Positions 13,532 through 24,427 of a stretch of 60,707 nt of DNA are shown piece after piece. A program made the translations under genes and the position numbers. Each line of letters begins with the position of its first letter. Positions within the stretch are counted from its first letter, which is position 1. Source of the DNA: Pezizomycotina sp. ARF18 (taxonomy: Eukaryota > Ascomycota). Under the pieces are notes generated by a model. That model made no database searches. It was not told where the DNA came from and saw nothing but the letters and a program-made list of their open reading frames with translations. The stretch is taken from NCBI GenBank assembly GCA_002224055.1, contig AZLU01000065.1, forward strand, positions 1 to 60,707. Direction: 5' to 3'.

Positions 13532-14014
13532 GTGCCTTGCCCTCGATTTGTCAAACCAAGTTATAACGAAATGCGGGTTTATAAGCACCCCGTGGTAGCC
13601 GCCCGATTGCCAACCACCCAATACCTAGCTTATAGCCCCGTCGTAGATGACAAAGTCGTCGGAGTGATACACGACACTTTCTACAACGAGACGAGACTAA
13701 TAGCCTACTTAATTGACGACGTCATTTCGAAAAGACAAAGAAAAAAAAATGGTGTAATTCAGAGAGTTGAACTGCGAACAGCAGTAATAATATTGCTAGA
13801 TCAGGTTAGTAGAGAGCTCATGGAGCAGGTTGTTTTGATCGCATCACGCGGCCGCGAGTCGAATATTGCTGCTCAATTCGAAAATATAAAGGACCCGATT
13901 CGGGCACGCCCCGATTATGTATCTCCGCCTGAGCGCGGTCAGAGCATCTTGACACAACGAATCTTAAAGAGGATGAGAAAAGACATCCTTGGTCAACATT
14001 TGCTTTCTTCCTGA
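13532..14014 (+). CDS. Doubtful open frame, hypothetical
   Basis: A 160-codon frame of mixed composition with no recognised motif, no signal peptide and no membrane segment. It is charged (many Arg, Asp, Glu) and reads like an ordinary soluble protein (for example DKVVGVIHDTFYNETRLIAY), which is why it is listed. It starts about 730 bases past the end of the Ser/Pro-rich gene. No introns or homology could be recognised, so chance is a fair alternative. Confidence 0.2.
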   Translation: MPCPRFVKPSYNEMRVYKHPVVAARLPTTQYLAYSPVVDDKVVGVIHDTFYNETRLIAYLIDDVISKRQRKKNGVIQRVELRTAVIILLDQVSRELMEQVVLIASRGRESNIAAQFENIKDPIRARPDYVSPPERGQSILTQRILKRMRKDILGQHLLSS

Positions 14015-14759
14015 AAGTGAACACGAAAATGTAGAGCAAAAGAAAAAAAAAGGAAAAAAAATAGACGGTTGACCCAGCCGAAAGCCATGAGCCAGTAGAA
14101 TTCTAGAAAGTATATTCAAATATATAGTAAAATAGGAAAAATGAATACCAAGGAGAATAGGAATTGTTTATCTAGCTAAAGGGTTTTGCTAACTGTCTCA
14201 ACGGGATATATAGAAGGGTTGCCATACTTCTAGAAGCTCTGAAGATGAAAGAAGAAGAAAATATCATGCAGAAGGTCGAAGATCGCTGAGAAGTAAGTAC
14301 TAGGAGCTTTAAGGAACAGGAGGTGAACGATGTGTTGGGAATCCTTGGGATTGGGTCTGGGGGGCAATTGCATATCAGAGAAGAGGGAGGAGAATAATAA
14401 AATGGCATATAATTAGATAGGAAAATTAAAAGGTTGATAAATGTCGTGTGTCGATTTTGTTTCCCTCAAAAACGGATATATACCTGAGAGCTTCACTTAT
14501 TTCATGATACTTCCTGCTGTTAAAAGATCTCAAGGTTGTTAAGCATCTTGTTCTCGAGCTTCTTGACACAATTAGGAGTTACCATTTATGAATATTCCAA
14601 CGCCGTGTAATTTTTACAATACTATAAGGAATGAATGAGTAAAGCCAATAGCTCGTAAACGTAGAGCGAAGGCGCTAAAGTGTGAACACCAGCTCCCGAA
14701 GAAATATATACAACGTAAACAGAACCAAGACATCTTGGATACTTTCGAGAAGTGTCGTA

Positions 14760-14760
<1 letters not shown>

Positions 14761-14798
<38 letters not shown>
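14761..14798. repeat. Poly-A tract of 38 bases
   Basis: Thirty-eight uninterrupted A residues on the plus strand are seen directly. It could be a retroposed poly-A tail, but no RNA-derived sequence is recognisable upstream and no target-site duplication was found by eye. Its true length is doubtful given the homopolymer problems in this window. Confidence 0.85.
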
Positions 14799-14801
<3 letters not shown>

Positions 14802-15090
14802 CAAAGATGCTAGAGTAATCGCAATGTTTGAAAGAAAAGGCACGAATAATATTAAGACCGCCTATGAACCTCCACGATTTCCCGTCTTCATCTCTGGATG
14901 TCGGTCCAAGAATATAACTCGGACGTTTTCCTCACTATCATTTTTCGATCGAAATGCCGATGTGCTCTCCAACGAATCCGTTACCAGGGCAGAAGAAGCA
15001 GGTATTGCCTCAGCACCAGCATTGTAGGCCGAGATTTTGATAGCGTACGCTCGTTTCGTACTATTTCCACCTTTGGCGACTTTTCCGATG

Positions 15091-15307
15091 ATGCCGGTTC
15101 GGGGCCGAGTCCCAGTTCTTTGAGGAGTCCTACGGCCGGCCTGGGAACTGGGCAGTGTCTCCTGCGCCGCTTTACAACCGACTGGCCATCCGATGTGCCG
15201 TCATCCGCGATGAGAGCATTGCTCCGGGTAGAGGACACGGTATAGCGTGGGGCAATGCGACGACGAAGAATGCGACGGCGAAAGTGGTGGAGAAGAGGAG
15301 GTCGTGA
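15091..15307 (+). CDS. Partial small coding block, hypothetical
   Basis: A GC-rich stop-to-stop frame with no ATG of its own ends at the TGA at 15305-15307. Its translation has the look of a real protein end, including ESQFFEESYGRPGNW and then LYNRLAIRCAVIRDES, and finishes KVVEKRRS. It is distinct in base composition from the AT-rich flanks. The start must lie in another frame or exon; an ATG pair at 15085-15090 sits in a neighbouring frame just before a GGGG run, so a frame break there is likely. The minus strand is also open here (14981-15340) but gives an Arg-rich or strongly hydrophobic mirror typical of antisense. I do not recognise the family. Confidence 0.35.
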
Positions 15308-16539
15308 AGATAGAGCGGGAGGGTGGACGCGGAAGACCATTTGTTCAACGTGGACAGAAAAAAATTTCGTCCGTAACTTTATAGAAGGGTATGTGAGTGT
15401 GACCTGCGAAAGAATCGAGGACCTATTTGTACCACGTTTAGCCCATCAATCTTCGCGTAGAAGCCAATTACGTCGAGGCCACGAATTGGAGAACGACAGG
15501 GATTGGATGGTTATATTGAAATCTGTTTCTTTCTCGCTGTGATTTTTGGAACGTTCTACAAACAAACGCTAACCTTTCTGGAATTGCGTTCGTTCCACTA
15601 TAATAGCGACAGCATCTCGAGCCGAGCTGTCCTCAAGATCTGTCGCCCGTTCAAAGCCTCAGAGGACGTTACGATTGAGAAGTTGCGAAGGAGGTGAAGT
15701 AATGAATGTCGTGGACTTTATAAGCTTTCGTAAATGACAGCTCTGGGGGCAAAAAGAAAAAGTCTTTGCCATGATTGGCTGGTTAGATTAGGTAATACTG
15801 GTCTTGCATTACTTGCTTTTTTTTCCATGTAAAACTTCCTTCTGCCTTTTCTACCCCGGATTTTTAAACTAAACCCTTCGGTCCCCTTCCTCCCCCTTCC
15901 TCCACCCAAAGAAACCTTATTCGAACGTTGCGTTCAGAATATGGCGGAAGGAAGGACGACAACAGTCGTAGCCTCTCAACGTCTTTACTATGAAACATTC
16001 GCTTTTTATCTTCATTGGAAATTCAACCTATAGACGTGTGAACGTTTATACAAAGTTTTCATCCACCTGGCGAGCACTCATTCGTTCACCGTTTCCTATT
16101 CATTGGGCTTGAGTGAAGTCTTCAAAGATGTTCTAACAAACGGTATGTCTAAGCCCTTTCATTGCGGATAAGCGCGATTCATTGGTTTGAAATCAATTGA
16201 ACGAATGAGTTTGCTTCGTGTCAACGCGTTTATTGGCTTTTGGGGCCCGGAAATTAGTGTGCCGAGGACCGAACAAATTGTGGGTCACTGATCAGGCTTG
16301 CTAGTGACATCATACGGTCACGAGGAGCACGACGAATGGAAAGCTATGAAGTTTATGTTAAAACTGTTGTTAATCTTTTTTTTTTTTTTTTTTTTTTTCA
16401 AATTGCATTTAGACAATACTCATATCTTCTATGATCTCCCTCTGAGAAGAAGGCCAGAAAGTCGATCCTACAAGCAAATCTCAGGTATTCTGGGCTACAT
16501 TGAGTGTCGCATTGCCATTTCGAGAACCGTTAAAGAAAG
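15308..16539. other. AT-rich spacer, no gene seen
   Basis: No supported gene. It contains a run of about 22 T at 16377-16398 upstream of the gluconokinase. Short frames here have no motifs. Confidence 0.55.
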
Positions 16540-17487
16540 ATGGGAGAGCCTTCTACCTCTGAGGGAGAAATCCTGATACCACGAATCCTCATTGTTGCTG
16601 GACCAACGTCCACCGGCAAAACGACGGTCGCGCGTGCACTAGCGAGCGTTACGGCGTGCCCTTCGTTGAAGGCGATGATCTGCACCCAGCTGCTGTAAGT
16701 TTTATCGAACAAGTTTCGCCTATAGCTAACTCTTCCACCAAGGGAAAAGAGAGCTTCGATGACGGAAGACCAATGTTCGTCCCTCTGTGTTCTGCAGGAT
16801 TTATTTACCTCTCCCCCCCCCCGGGTGTATTCTTCGAACATTCTTCCGCTGACACGTGCTTCGCAGAATATCGAGAAGATGTCTTCCGGCCAGCCGTTGA
16901 CAGATGAAGACCGCTGGGAATGGCTTAAAAGCTCTGCCAGACAGTTTTGTCTTCGGCGCGGCCTCCCGAGTCTTCGCTGTGCGATTTAAAAGCTCCGGTT
17001 TGCATCGCCTCATGCTCTGCGCTCAAGCGCTGTACCGAGACTACATACGCAAGAATTGCGTGCGATGCATATATCAAAGTCTTTGAGGTGTATTTGGAGG
17101 AAAGTAAAGTACCATCGTCGGCTTCAGGGTCAAAGGACGCCAGCGGTTCTTTACTTTGGTATCTTACCGCAAGTGAGAAGAAGCTGATGAAGAGAATAAG
17201 CAAAGGAAAGGCATTACATGAAAAGCGACATGTTCAAAGCCAATTGGAAAGCACTGAAGTTCCCCATGATCCTCACGAATCGGACGGCAGCGCTAGCGAA
17301 GAGAACGAAGATTGTATGGTTATAACCACAGATAATTGAACCTGAGGAAGTGGTTCACTGTGCAGTCGCCGCTGTGGACAGGGTTATGACGGGAGAGTGG
17401 AACGGCTGGCCCAGAATTAACAAAGAGCAGTTCCTCAAGGCAAACAAAAAGAAGTTAAAATGCTATTATTTCGACTCAACTAACTGA
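16540..17487 (+). CDS. Gluconokinase, frame-broken
   Basis: Phosphorylates D-gluconate to 6-phosphogluconate with ATP, feeding the pentose phosphate pathway; cytosolic. The N-terminus has a Walker A loop GPTSTGKTT at about residues 18-26, followed in another frame by the gluconate-binding motif EGDDLHPAA. An intron follows (16695-16866, GTAAGT..CAG) and exon 2 opens with NIEKMSSGQPLTDEDRWEWL, a hallmark of the family. Further on are CSALK and YRDYIR (the latter one frame away), LLWYLTASEKKLM, then HYMKSD and VQSQLE in alternating frames, and a C-terminal EPEEVVHCAVAAVDRVMTGEW. All family blocks occur in order, so identity is firm. At least five frame changes are needed in about 950 bases, including one between the Walker A and EGDD motifs. 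This is the densest breakage in the window: either homopolymer errors as elsewhere or a true pseudogene. ATG 16540 is chosen because it directly precedes the ATP-binding segment. Confidence 0.8.
16695..16866 (+). other. Intron of the gluconokinase gene
   Basis: GTAAGT donor directly after the HPAA codons and TTCGCAG acceptor directly before NIEKMSSG, giving the exact family junction. Length 172 bases. Confidence 0.8.
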
Positions 17488-19685
17488 GCTTACTAGTATG
17501 GTAGGAAAAGGATAACTTCGATTCTTACGTACCGAGTCTGTACTCACTAGCAGAGACCAGTCGCTAGACACAGAATTTATCAGACAAGTCGTACGTATCG
17601 TAGATTCTAGCAATCAATATTGGTTACGGCAACTTCCGTTGCTACTTTGGAAGCATCTCTAGCAAAGGTCGGTCCGGTCTGCCTTGGACAGGAGCGGAGC
17701 GATTCATCCCGATTGTTGATAAGGGCTTTACGTTATCGGACGAAAGGGTCAATATATAGATCATCTGGTGTAGTCGGAATTATAATAATAACGACAGTAA
17801 CAGCTTATAATTATTCGTACGAGGAGCTCAATAACGGGTTCCGTAGGAGGAGATCCTACCTTATTAGCTCCACGCGAAAGAACGCTCACTCGTATTGGTT
17901 ATGTCTGTTTCTGAATGTTAAACGAAGGATCAAGCACCTATCCGTTGACTGGTCTTCCTGTAGGACATTGCAGGGTAGTTTTTGAGTCATGCTGGGTAGT
18001 TTTTGTGGGGGTCATTGAAGTCGGTTGCTCGCATCAATTCAGTTTTTAATTTGATTTCCTCTTCATGCGTTTCAGGATCTCGTAATTACGCCTGCATCCG
18101 TTTTGAAATGAACGCCCGTCGCGCAGCACTAACATCGTGCTTCACAAAATTCGCAACTCCCATTTACAGATGAAGTTGAAGATATCTGCGAAAGCTAAGT
18201 AAATGCGTGTTTAAGCGATATGATTATATAAGTATATCATCATTGTTATATGATATATATAGATATACAGATTTTTTAACTAGTATTTCCGGAGCTCTTA
18301 TCATGCAAGATAATCGCAGAGGAAAGAAAAGAAGCTAAGATCCGTTATCACCGAGTTGTTATGTTAGGCTGGGATATTTTTGCTAGAAGTGAGAGTCCCA
18401 TAGCTTATCTCTTGGTATCTGGTTAATCTTACGCTAGCTTACTTGCTGTGTTCTCTTTTCGCTTGACCCACAGTAGAAGAAAATCCCAGCTACGGTAGTA
18501 GAGATCGCTTGGTGGAGAAGCGCTATTTCAAGCTTTAGATTTGGATCCTGCGACGACTTTGCGTCAGAGTATAAAATCTCTCGCCTATTATCCATGATTG
18601 TGCGCATGCACACTATTGGCAAAGCAAATGGAATTCCCGCACCCTAAAACGTCGCATTTTTCTGACATTTCAGCCAGAGCAAAGAGTTCACGGATGAAAA
18701 ATACGCCTTGTGTTTTCCACAGTACAAGAAATGGTAGAACGCGCGCACATTTGATCTACTCGTCTTCAAACATGGGAAGAGATTCATCTGTAGCTTATTT
18801 TTCCTTCTTTCTTTTTATATACTTCACGGCGGTACTATTCTGATCTAGCTACTGGACATCTAATCCCTAGCATGCAACCCAGGGAAGCCCTACGGAGCCC
18901 GGTAGCGTTAGCTCAGCAGCTCGTAGGAGAACCATTGGAGTTCCATGTAGGGCTGGAGTAGAGAGCTAGGATTAAGTGTTATTGCTTTAGTTCCGAGACC
19001 TAAGCCGTGGAAGTCCGGGAATCATACGGCCATTGTCAGCCCAAGTAGTAGCCTTTCCTATCCATGGTACCGGTTTTCCTTATCCTGTGCTCGTCGCACG
19101 TTGCCAATATTTTTGTGAGGGAGATTCTTTCCATCGAATCGAGCCCTTTGTTCATTCCTGTTAACCGTATGGAGAGGAGTAAAAGCGACTAAATGAATGA
19201 AGAAAATTTTCAGGTTTACGCCTCAATTGCGTGACGAGAAAGGAAAGAAATACGCGAGCAGTAGTCATGATACGGGTTTTGATTCAATTTTCCGTGGGTT
19301 GATGATGACAATTCTCTCTCGGCGAAAAAAAAAAAAAAAAAAATATGGGAGACCGAGACGCGATCTCTCCAGAACATGGGTTCACTATCAAACTCGTTAA
19401 CCCAGAGAATATAAATAACATGAGCATAAAAAGGCTCGATGGAACTCGATTTGAGGGAACGTTCCTTCACATCGGTCAACACTCTCTGTAAAGCTACAGA
19501 GCTATATTCAAATTAAATCTGCAATACAAGGTTAACTTGAAAAACGGTTACCAGCCTACAACATCTCTTACTATTTTGAATATTATATCGGAATAAAGAG
19601 ATATAAAACAAAGATCACCGCGATCTAATCTTAAGATCTCGCATATATACCCAAAACCGCGATGTCGGGTTTTACTAGAGCCTAA
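17488..19685. other. Spacer between gluconokinase and MFS gene
   Basis: No supported gene. An imperfect short direct repeat (GGGTAGTTTTT at about 17972 and 17994) and an A run at 19325-19342 are visible. The 121-codon frame at 17620-17985 has no motif. Confidence 0.5.
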
Positions 19686-22259
19686 TTGGCTCATCACAGA
19701 GCATCATCAATCGGCGAAGAGACTTTTGAAGGAGGAAGCTCTCAGATCAATCAGAACTACCCAGATCGCCGTCCCCTAGCCCTACTCTCGTACAGAAAGG
19801 CGCTATCGGTAACGAAAAGAACGAGAAGGGAACGCCGATCGAAACAGGAAGATGTCGAGAAAGCCCAACCCGAAGGACCCGTCCGTACGATATTTGGAAT
19901 CAAATGGATCTCGTGATCTATCTCTGCTCAGCGTCTGCTTTCTTTTCGCACTTGATTCTACGATCACTGCAGCAATCCAGCCGCAGTATGCCTATTTCTT
20001 CCAAATACCGTCGGTCTTTCATCGGGATGTGTTCTAATGAGTTGTTCTGGTTCTAGATCGTCGAGAGATTCGATGAAGCCGAAAACAGTATGTTGTGGCT
20101 GATTCCTCGATATTCTAATTTTCGCTACTAACAAAGTTTTAGCTTGGCTCGGTGTCACTTCAGCCTTGGAGCTGCCGCCTTTCCTTCCCATGGACGAAGC
20201 TATACGGTCATTTTTCGACCAAGTGGCTCTTCATCATCGTGTGACCTGCTTGAGGTCGGTAGCGTTATCTGCGTGCCTCGCTAGTATGAACGCTATGATT
20301 ATCGGCGTGTTATTGTGGCGTAGGAGGTTCGGGAATGTATATCGGAGCCATGACTCTGCTCTCTACGCTTACCACGATTCATGAACGTGCCACCTACATT
20401 GGTGTAAGTTAACCTCAATCGATGGAGGATGTTTTAGAGAAACCATAGATCTTCTGACGATAATTTACGTTATAGATGACTGGCTTAACTTTCCGGCGTC
20501 GGAAGTGTCCTAGGGCATAATTGGTTCGTATAGCTTCTATCTTACTCTCTTCTTACGTTCGTCTATATGCTAACACCTCTTTCTTCTTTCCAGGCGGTGG
20601 ATTTGCGGATTCTAAGCTGGCTGGCGCTGGTCTTTCTACATCAACTCTTCTTCTATGCCGCCTTTGCGCCTGTTTACATATTCTGTTCGTACTCCTTCTA
20701 TATCAGCCTATAAACCTTTCTTATGGAGACTTTATAACTAACATTGTTTTGAACAGTGCTTCCGGATTACGGAAACAGGCCGAATACTCGCCAGTTCCTA
20801 AAGAAGTTTGATTTCCTCGGCACTATAATTCAAACTGGTACGTTATCCTCACAAATCCTCAAACAAATATTCAACATACTGACTATATATCCTTTCTACG
20901 TGCAGGCATGTACGTTAGTGGGTAAGTTAACTTGAACTCCAATCTTTAGAAAACATCCATAAAACTATGAAAATAAGATACACCTAACTGACAAAACAAA
21001 TAGTATCATGGCGATGTCCTTCGGTGGCGTAATCTACGCCTGGAGCAGCGGACAGGAGATTGCCCTCTGGGTCGTCTTTGGAGTACTTCTAGTAGCTCTT
21101 ATATTCCAGACTTGGTTCGCGATCGGTACACGAAGGAGAACAGGATCTTCCCCGGAGAACTCGTTGCCAACAAGGAAGTCACACTTTTCTACGTTCTTTC
21201 GTGCGCGGCGGCATCAGGATTTTTCGTCCCGACCTATTATATTCCTCTTTACTTCCAGTTCGTGAAGAACGATGGTAGGAAGACCTTTTCTTTTCTAAAT
21301 AAGAGATAATGTATACTGAATATGTGTATTTTCTGGTCTAGGCCCTCTCCAAGCCGCCGTTCGTCTTCTGCCATTCATCGTCTTCCTGGTCCTTTTCTGT
21401 TTTGTGAACGGATTCGCGATGAGTAAATATGGTTACTATCATTACTGGTATTGGTTCGGTGGAGCTATGATGCTCATTGGTAAGCTCTAGTCTCGTCACT
21501 GGTCATTAGAGAACGTATCGTTAAGTTAACATAATTTTGTAACATCAAGGTGGCGCACTTATGTACACTGTGGACGAACATTCTTCTCCAGCATCGATCT
21601 ACGGCTACAGTATTCTTATTGCAGTGGGAGGCGGAAGTATAGTCCAGGCAGGCTTCAGTGTCAGTCAGGCCAAGGTCAAACCTGAGCAGGTCCCCAGCGT
21701 CATCGGATATCTCAGCTCCGCCCAAACTGGTGCGATCGTCATCAGCTTGGGTATCGCTGGAGCCGTCTACCTTAACGGTGTTCTCGATGGCTTCCGCCAT
21801 CTTTTCCCCGGCGTTTCAGAAACTGTTTTGCAGCAAGCCATCTCTGGTGCCCGTAGCGAACTTCTAAAGAACGCTACCGACGAGTTAGGGCCGCTGCACT
21901 TCGGGTGGTAATCAATACCATGAGCAAGATCTATATCCTCGTCATCACCTCTGGTGCTCTCACTCTCGTCCTCTCGCCTCTCTTGAAGCGTGAGAAGGTA
22001 TTTATTGAAATAACTGCTGCTGCGTAACGAATATCAATTTTGCACCATCTATTTGCACTAACGAGTTTTCTTACTAAACAAAACTTCCTTACACATACAA
22101 CCATCTCCTTAATTCGGGTCATGTATTCTATCTGGTTTGCATTGTGGCGTTGAAACAATTATTAATCTAGATACCTTCTTTCCCTTGTTTCTTGATGTTT
22201 CATACTTATAGGCTTCGCGAACACATCTCGGCTCTATGTCAGTAGTACATCATTTGTAA
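19686..22259 (+). CDS. MFS efflux transporter (TRI12-like, about 14 TM segments)
   Basis: A proton-driven drug/toxin efflux pump of the plasma membrane. Family blocks in order: FALDSTITAAIQP (first TM), IVERFDEAE, LYGHFSTKWLF, GSVICV, SGMYIGAMTLLSTLTTIHER, MTGLTF and GSVLG, AAFAPVYIFCLPD, FDFLGTIIQTGMYVSGIMAM, SFGGVIYAWSSGQEI, TKENRIFPGELVANKEVTLF, GFFVPTYYIPLYFQFVKND, RLLPFIVFLVLFCFVNGFAM, GGALMYTVDEHSSPASIYGY, PSVIGYLSSAQTGAI and VITSGALTLVLSPLLKREK. This order and the acidic MYTVDEH motif match the trichothecene-pump-like group. At least six short introns are visible, for example 19986-20056, 20088-20142 (CTAAC branch, TTTTAG) and 20404-20475. The start is unsure: 19686 opens the upstream frame leading to GPVRTIFGIKWIS. 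The last exon may begin at 22212 and stop at 22259. Frame breaks cluster in exon 3 (20143-20403), where IIGRVIVGVGG needs single bases added in GG/CC runs. No biosynthetic cluster adjoins it, so the substrate is unknown. Confidence 0.85.
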
Positions 22260-23938
22260 TATTCTTTTGTATTTCTTTTTTTCTCTCAAAGTTTATTGCC
22301 CTAAGCAAATGTATTTAGATAAGTTATACTGGCATTTACTTCAGGATTTTTTGACCATCAGAAGCACTGTGTACCACCGTGACCTCACGAGGCATGTTAA
22401 ACATCATATGCTATAAAAGCGAAAGAACCAGAGGCGTTTTTATTTTATTCTATTTCATTGGATTTTTCTTTCGTTTCTTATATATTGTTTATCATGAAGC
22501 TCAAGAATGTCGACGCAATGGAATAAATATTTATCACAGAGCAGGGTTATCGTCGTTTCCTTTAAAAACCCGTTCAATTCATTCGTCGCAATCTAAAAAG
22601 CAAGGAAATGGTCTATGTACAAAAGTAGTAGAGCAAATATTTGACTCCGTCTTCCAAAACTTTTTTTTAAAAAAAAGAAAAAAAAAAAGTGAAATTATAG
22701 GGAGCTATCCCAAGTTATCGACATTGGTAGCTGGCTCGAGCAGCCAAAAGACGTATCCGCCTCATTTGCCCACGGGGCGGTTGAGGTTCTCTGTGCGCTG
22801 CACAGTACAGGTGTGGGGGTATCTTGCGAAAATCATGCGAGAACTAGCCTCTAGTTGGTGTATGTACAGAAGGTTGATGTAAAATGGGGTATGTACAGGC
22901 ATGAGCCAAGTGATAGAAATATAGACAATGAAGAGAACGGCTTGTGCGAGATTGGTGTAAGAGACCATGCTCTAAAATGTCGACGCAGTCGAAGGAAATA
23001 AAATTTATAGTATGGACAAGCAGCAAGGAATATGAACAAGGAATTGAAATCCGTCTTGCGAGGGAGGATAGAGGCTATGCTCTAGGGTGTTTTCGAACGG
23101 AACGACTCAGTCGAGAAAGTTATCCGCAGGATAAAGAATTAGAAAATTGTTAAAAATATGAACAAGCGAAATAAATTCCTCGTATGCCATGCGAGGATGA
23201 TAAGAGTCACAGCTCTTCAAGGGTAACGCAAAAGAGAGATCGACGCAGTCGAAGAGATTGGCGAAAGAAAAAGAGAACTCGCTCTTCAATCGAAAGGGTG
23301 GAGGTTACCGACCAATGCTTGTTAAATCCGAAGGGAAAAGGTTAAAAGGGGAGGTCTCCGACCCAAGCAAAAAATTGATAAGCCCGAGCTTGCAGGCGTA
23401 ATATCCGAAATGTACAGAGGATTCGTATAAATATACAAAGAAGCAAAAGATTCGTCCAAAGCGAGGCGATCAAGTGCTAGACTTGTGAAAAATGTTGTAG
23501 AGTAACTTCTTTAACTGAATAGCAAATGGGTATCGTGTTTTCTTCCTGAGCGAGTCGACTCCGGGTCGTGTACCTGTCGCTACCCGAGAAAGGGTATCGT
23601 GGTATCAAGTCTTCGAGACTGGTTTTGTAAAAGCGTAGCTTTGAAGTGCCGTCATCTGTGGGATGCTCGTCCAAATGCCCTTCACTCAACAATCTGCTGC
23701 GTGGTTTCCTGAAGACTCGCGCAGGCCAGCGATTGAAAGGACAAGAAAAGAGATAGTCGTGAATTCAATCCGACGAGTTGTCGTTATGTATAAAGCAAAT
23801 CGCGGTGAGTTACCGTGGCGAGAGAGAGTCAACTGCCAACCTCAAGGCTCCTCGGGTATCTTGGTTGTTATATTTACAGATATAATTTGATATAACTTTG
23901 TACAGAAGGTAAGAAAATGTGGTGTCGCCTAGAGAACC
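22260..23938. other. Spacer containing degenerate tandem repeats
   Basis: No supported gene between the MFS pump and the ribonuclease. The middle part (about 22940-23290) consists of three degenerate tandem repeat units, listed separately. A 167-codon frame at 22379-22882 contains only low-complexity and unrecognised sequence. Confidence 0.5.
22940..23290. repeat. Three degenerate tandem repeats with an internal palindrome
   Basis: Anchor TGCGAG recurs at 22945, 23057 and 23190 (spacings 112 and 133). It is followed each time by a similar A/G-rich block, then GCTCTA or GCTCTT, then a small palindrome: TCGACGCAGTCGA at 22979-22991, CGACTCAGTCG near 23103-23113 and TCGACGCAGTCGA near 23239-23251. 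Two units also share TATGAACAAG about 50 bases further on (about 23032 and 23157). The arms TCGAC/GTCGA are perfect inverted repeats around a 3-base centre. The unit does not encode a repeated peptide. It may be a decayed minisatellite or a cluster of dyad-symmetric protein-binding sites. Confidence 0.55.
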
Positions 23939-24427
23939 TTAAGAATGGATTCGCATGTAACGTATGCCGTACAACACAGTTGCGTTCTTGCCGTCGAGAT
24001 TGCATTGAAGGAAATCGTTGCCCTTAGCGCCGTCGTGCGTGACCACGGCGCCAAAAACACCCGAGTTACCATCGATGGTCCCGATGATAGCCCTGTCGGC
24101 GCCTGGCTCGCCACCGTCGTAAGCTTGGTCACCTTTCATGATGGGAACTCGTAGTAAGGCTTGTGGCAATCGGGCAGGAACTTGAAGCCTCAAGATCTTC
24201 CCTGATGCGGGTATTTTTCTTCTCCGGTTTGTGTCCCAGCGGAGATATGTTGCAAAGCAAGCGTCGGCTGCTACCTGTACTTGCTGCAGGTCAATCTTGT
24301 AGCCGTTGCAGTTCGCGCCCTGAACGCCGGTGACTGATCCGGATCCAGATCCGGACCCTTGTCCATGCTCAGCGAAAGCACCGTTGAGGGAAGCGAGTAA
24401 AATGGCTGTGGAAACAAAAGACTTCAT
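23939..24427 (-). CDS. Secreted RNase T1/F1-family ribonuclease
   Basis: A guanyl-preferring endoribonuclease of the microbial RNase N1/T1 fold that cleaves single-stranded RNA; exported. The first 19 residues (MKSFVSTAILLASLNGAFA) are a clear signal peptide. A short Gly/Ser repeat (residues 22-32) and then the mature domain follow. Family landmarks include a YPH segment (first catalytic His), a YYEFP strand (catalytic Glu), GGEPGADRAIIG (catalytic Arg) and AVVTHDGAKGNDFLQC (second catalytic His plus the closing disulfide Cys). All four catalytic positions of RNase T1 (His40, Glu58, Arg77, His92 equivalents) can therefore be pointed to. They do not all lie in one frame: YPH and YEF are in a frame that also carries a TGA at 24190-24192, and a GGG run at 24143-24145 sits at the switch back. 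This is probably homopolymer error, but inactivation is possible. The gene is single-exon as read and transcribed towards the MFS gene. Its ecological role is unknown. Confidence 0.8.
   Translation of the reverse strand: MKSFVSTAILLASLNGAFAEHGQGSGSGSGSVTGVQGANCNGYKIDLQQVQVAADACFATYLRWDTNRRRKIPASGKILRLQVPARLPQALLRVPIMKGDQAYDGGEPGADRAIIGTIDGNSGVFGAVVTHDGAKGNDFLQCNLDGKNATVLYGIRYMRIHS

Larger units (their letters stand above)
12806..15087. other. Spacer with T-rich tract and 38-base A run
   Basis: Immediately after the preceding gene lies a T-rich tract (12908-13060) containing repeated TTTTA units, as expected for a 3' untranslated region. The rest is AT-rich. A perfect run of 38 A residues occupies 14761-14798. 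No recognised gene. A 160-codon plus-strand frame at 13532-14014 is listed separately as doubtful. Confidence 0.55.

Noticed and set aside
14752-15027. Frame beginning with a poly-Lys stretch
   Set aside because: The Lys run is simply the 38-base A tract; no promoter or homology supports the frame.
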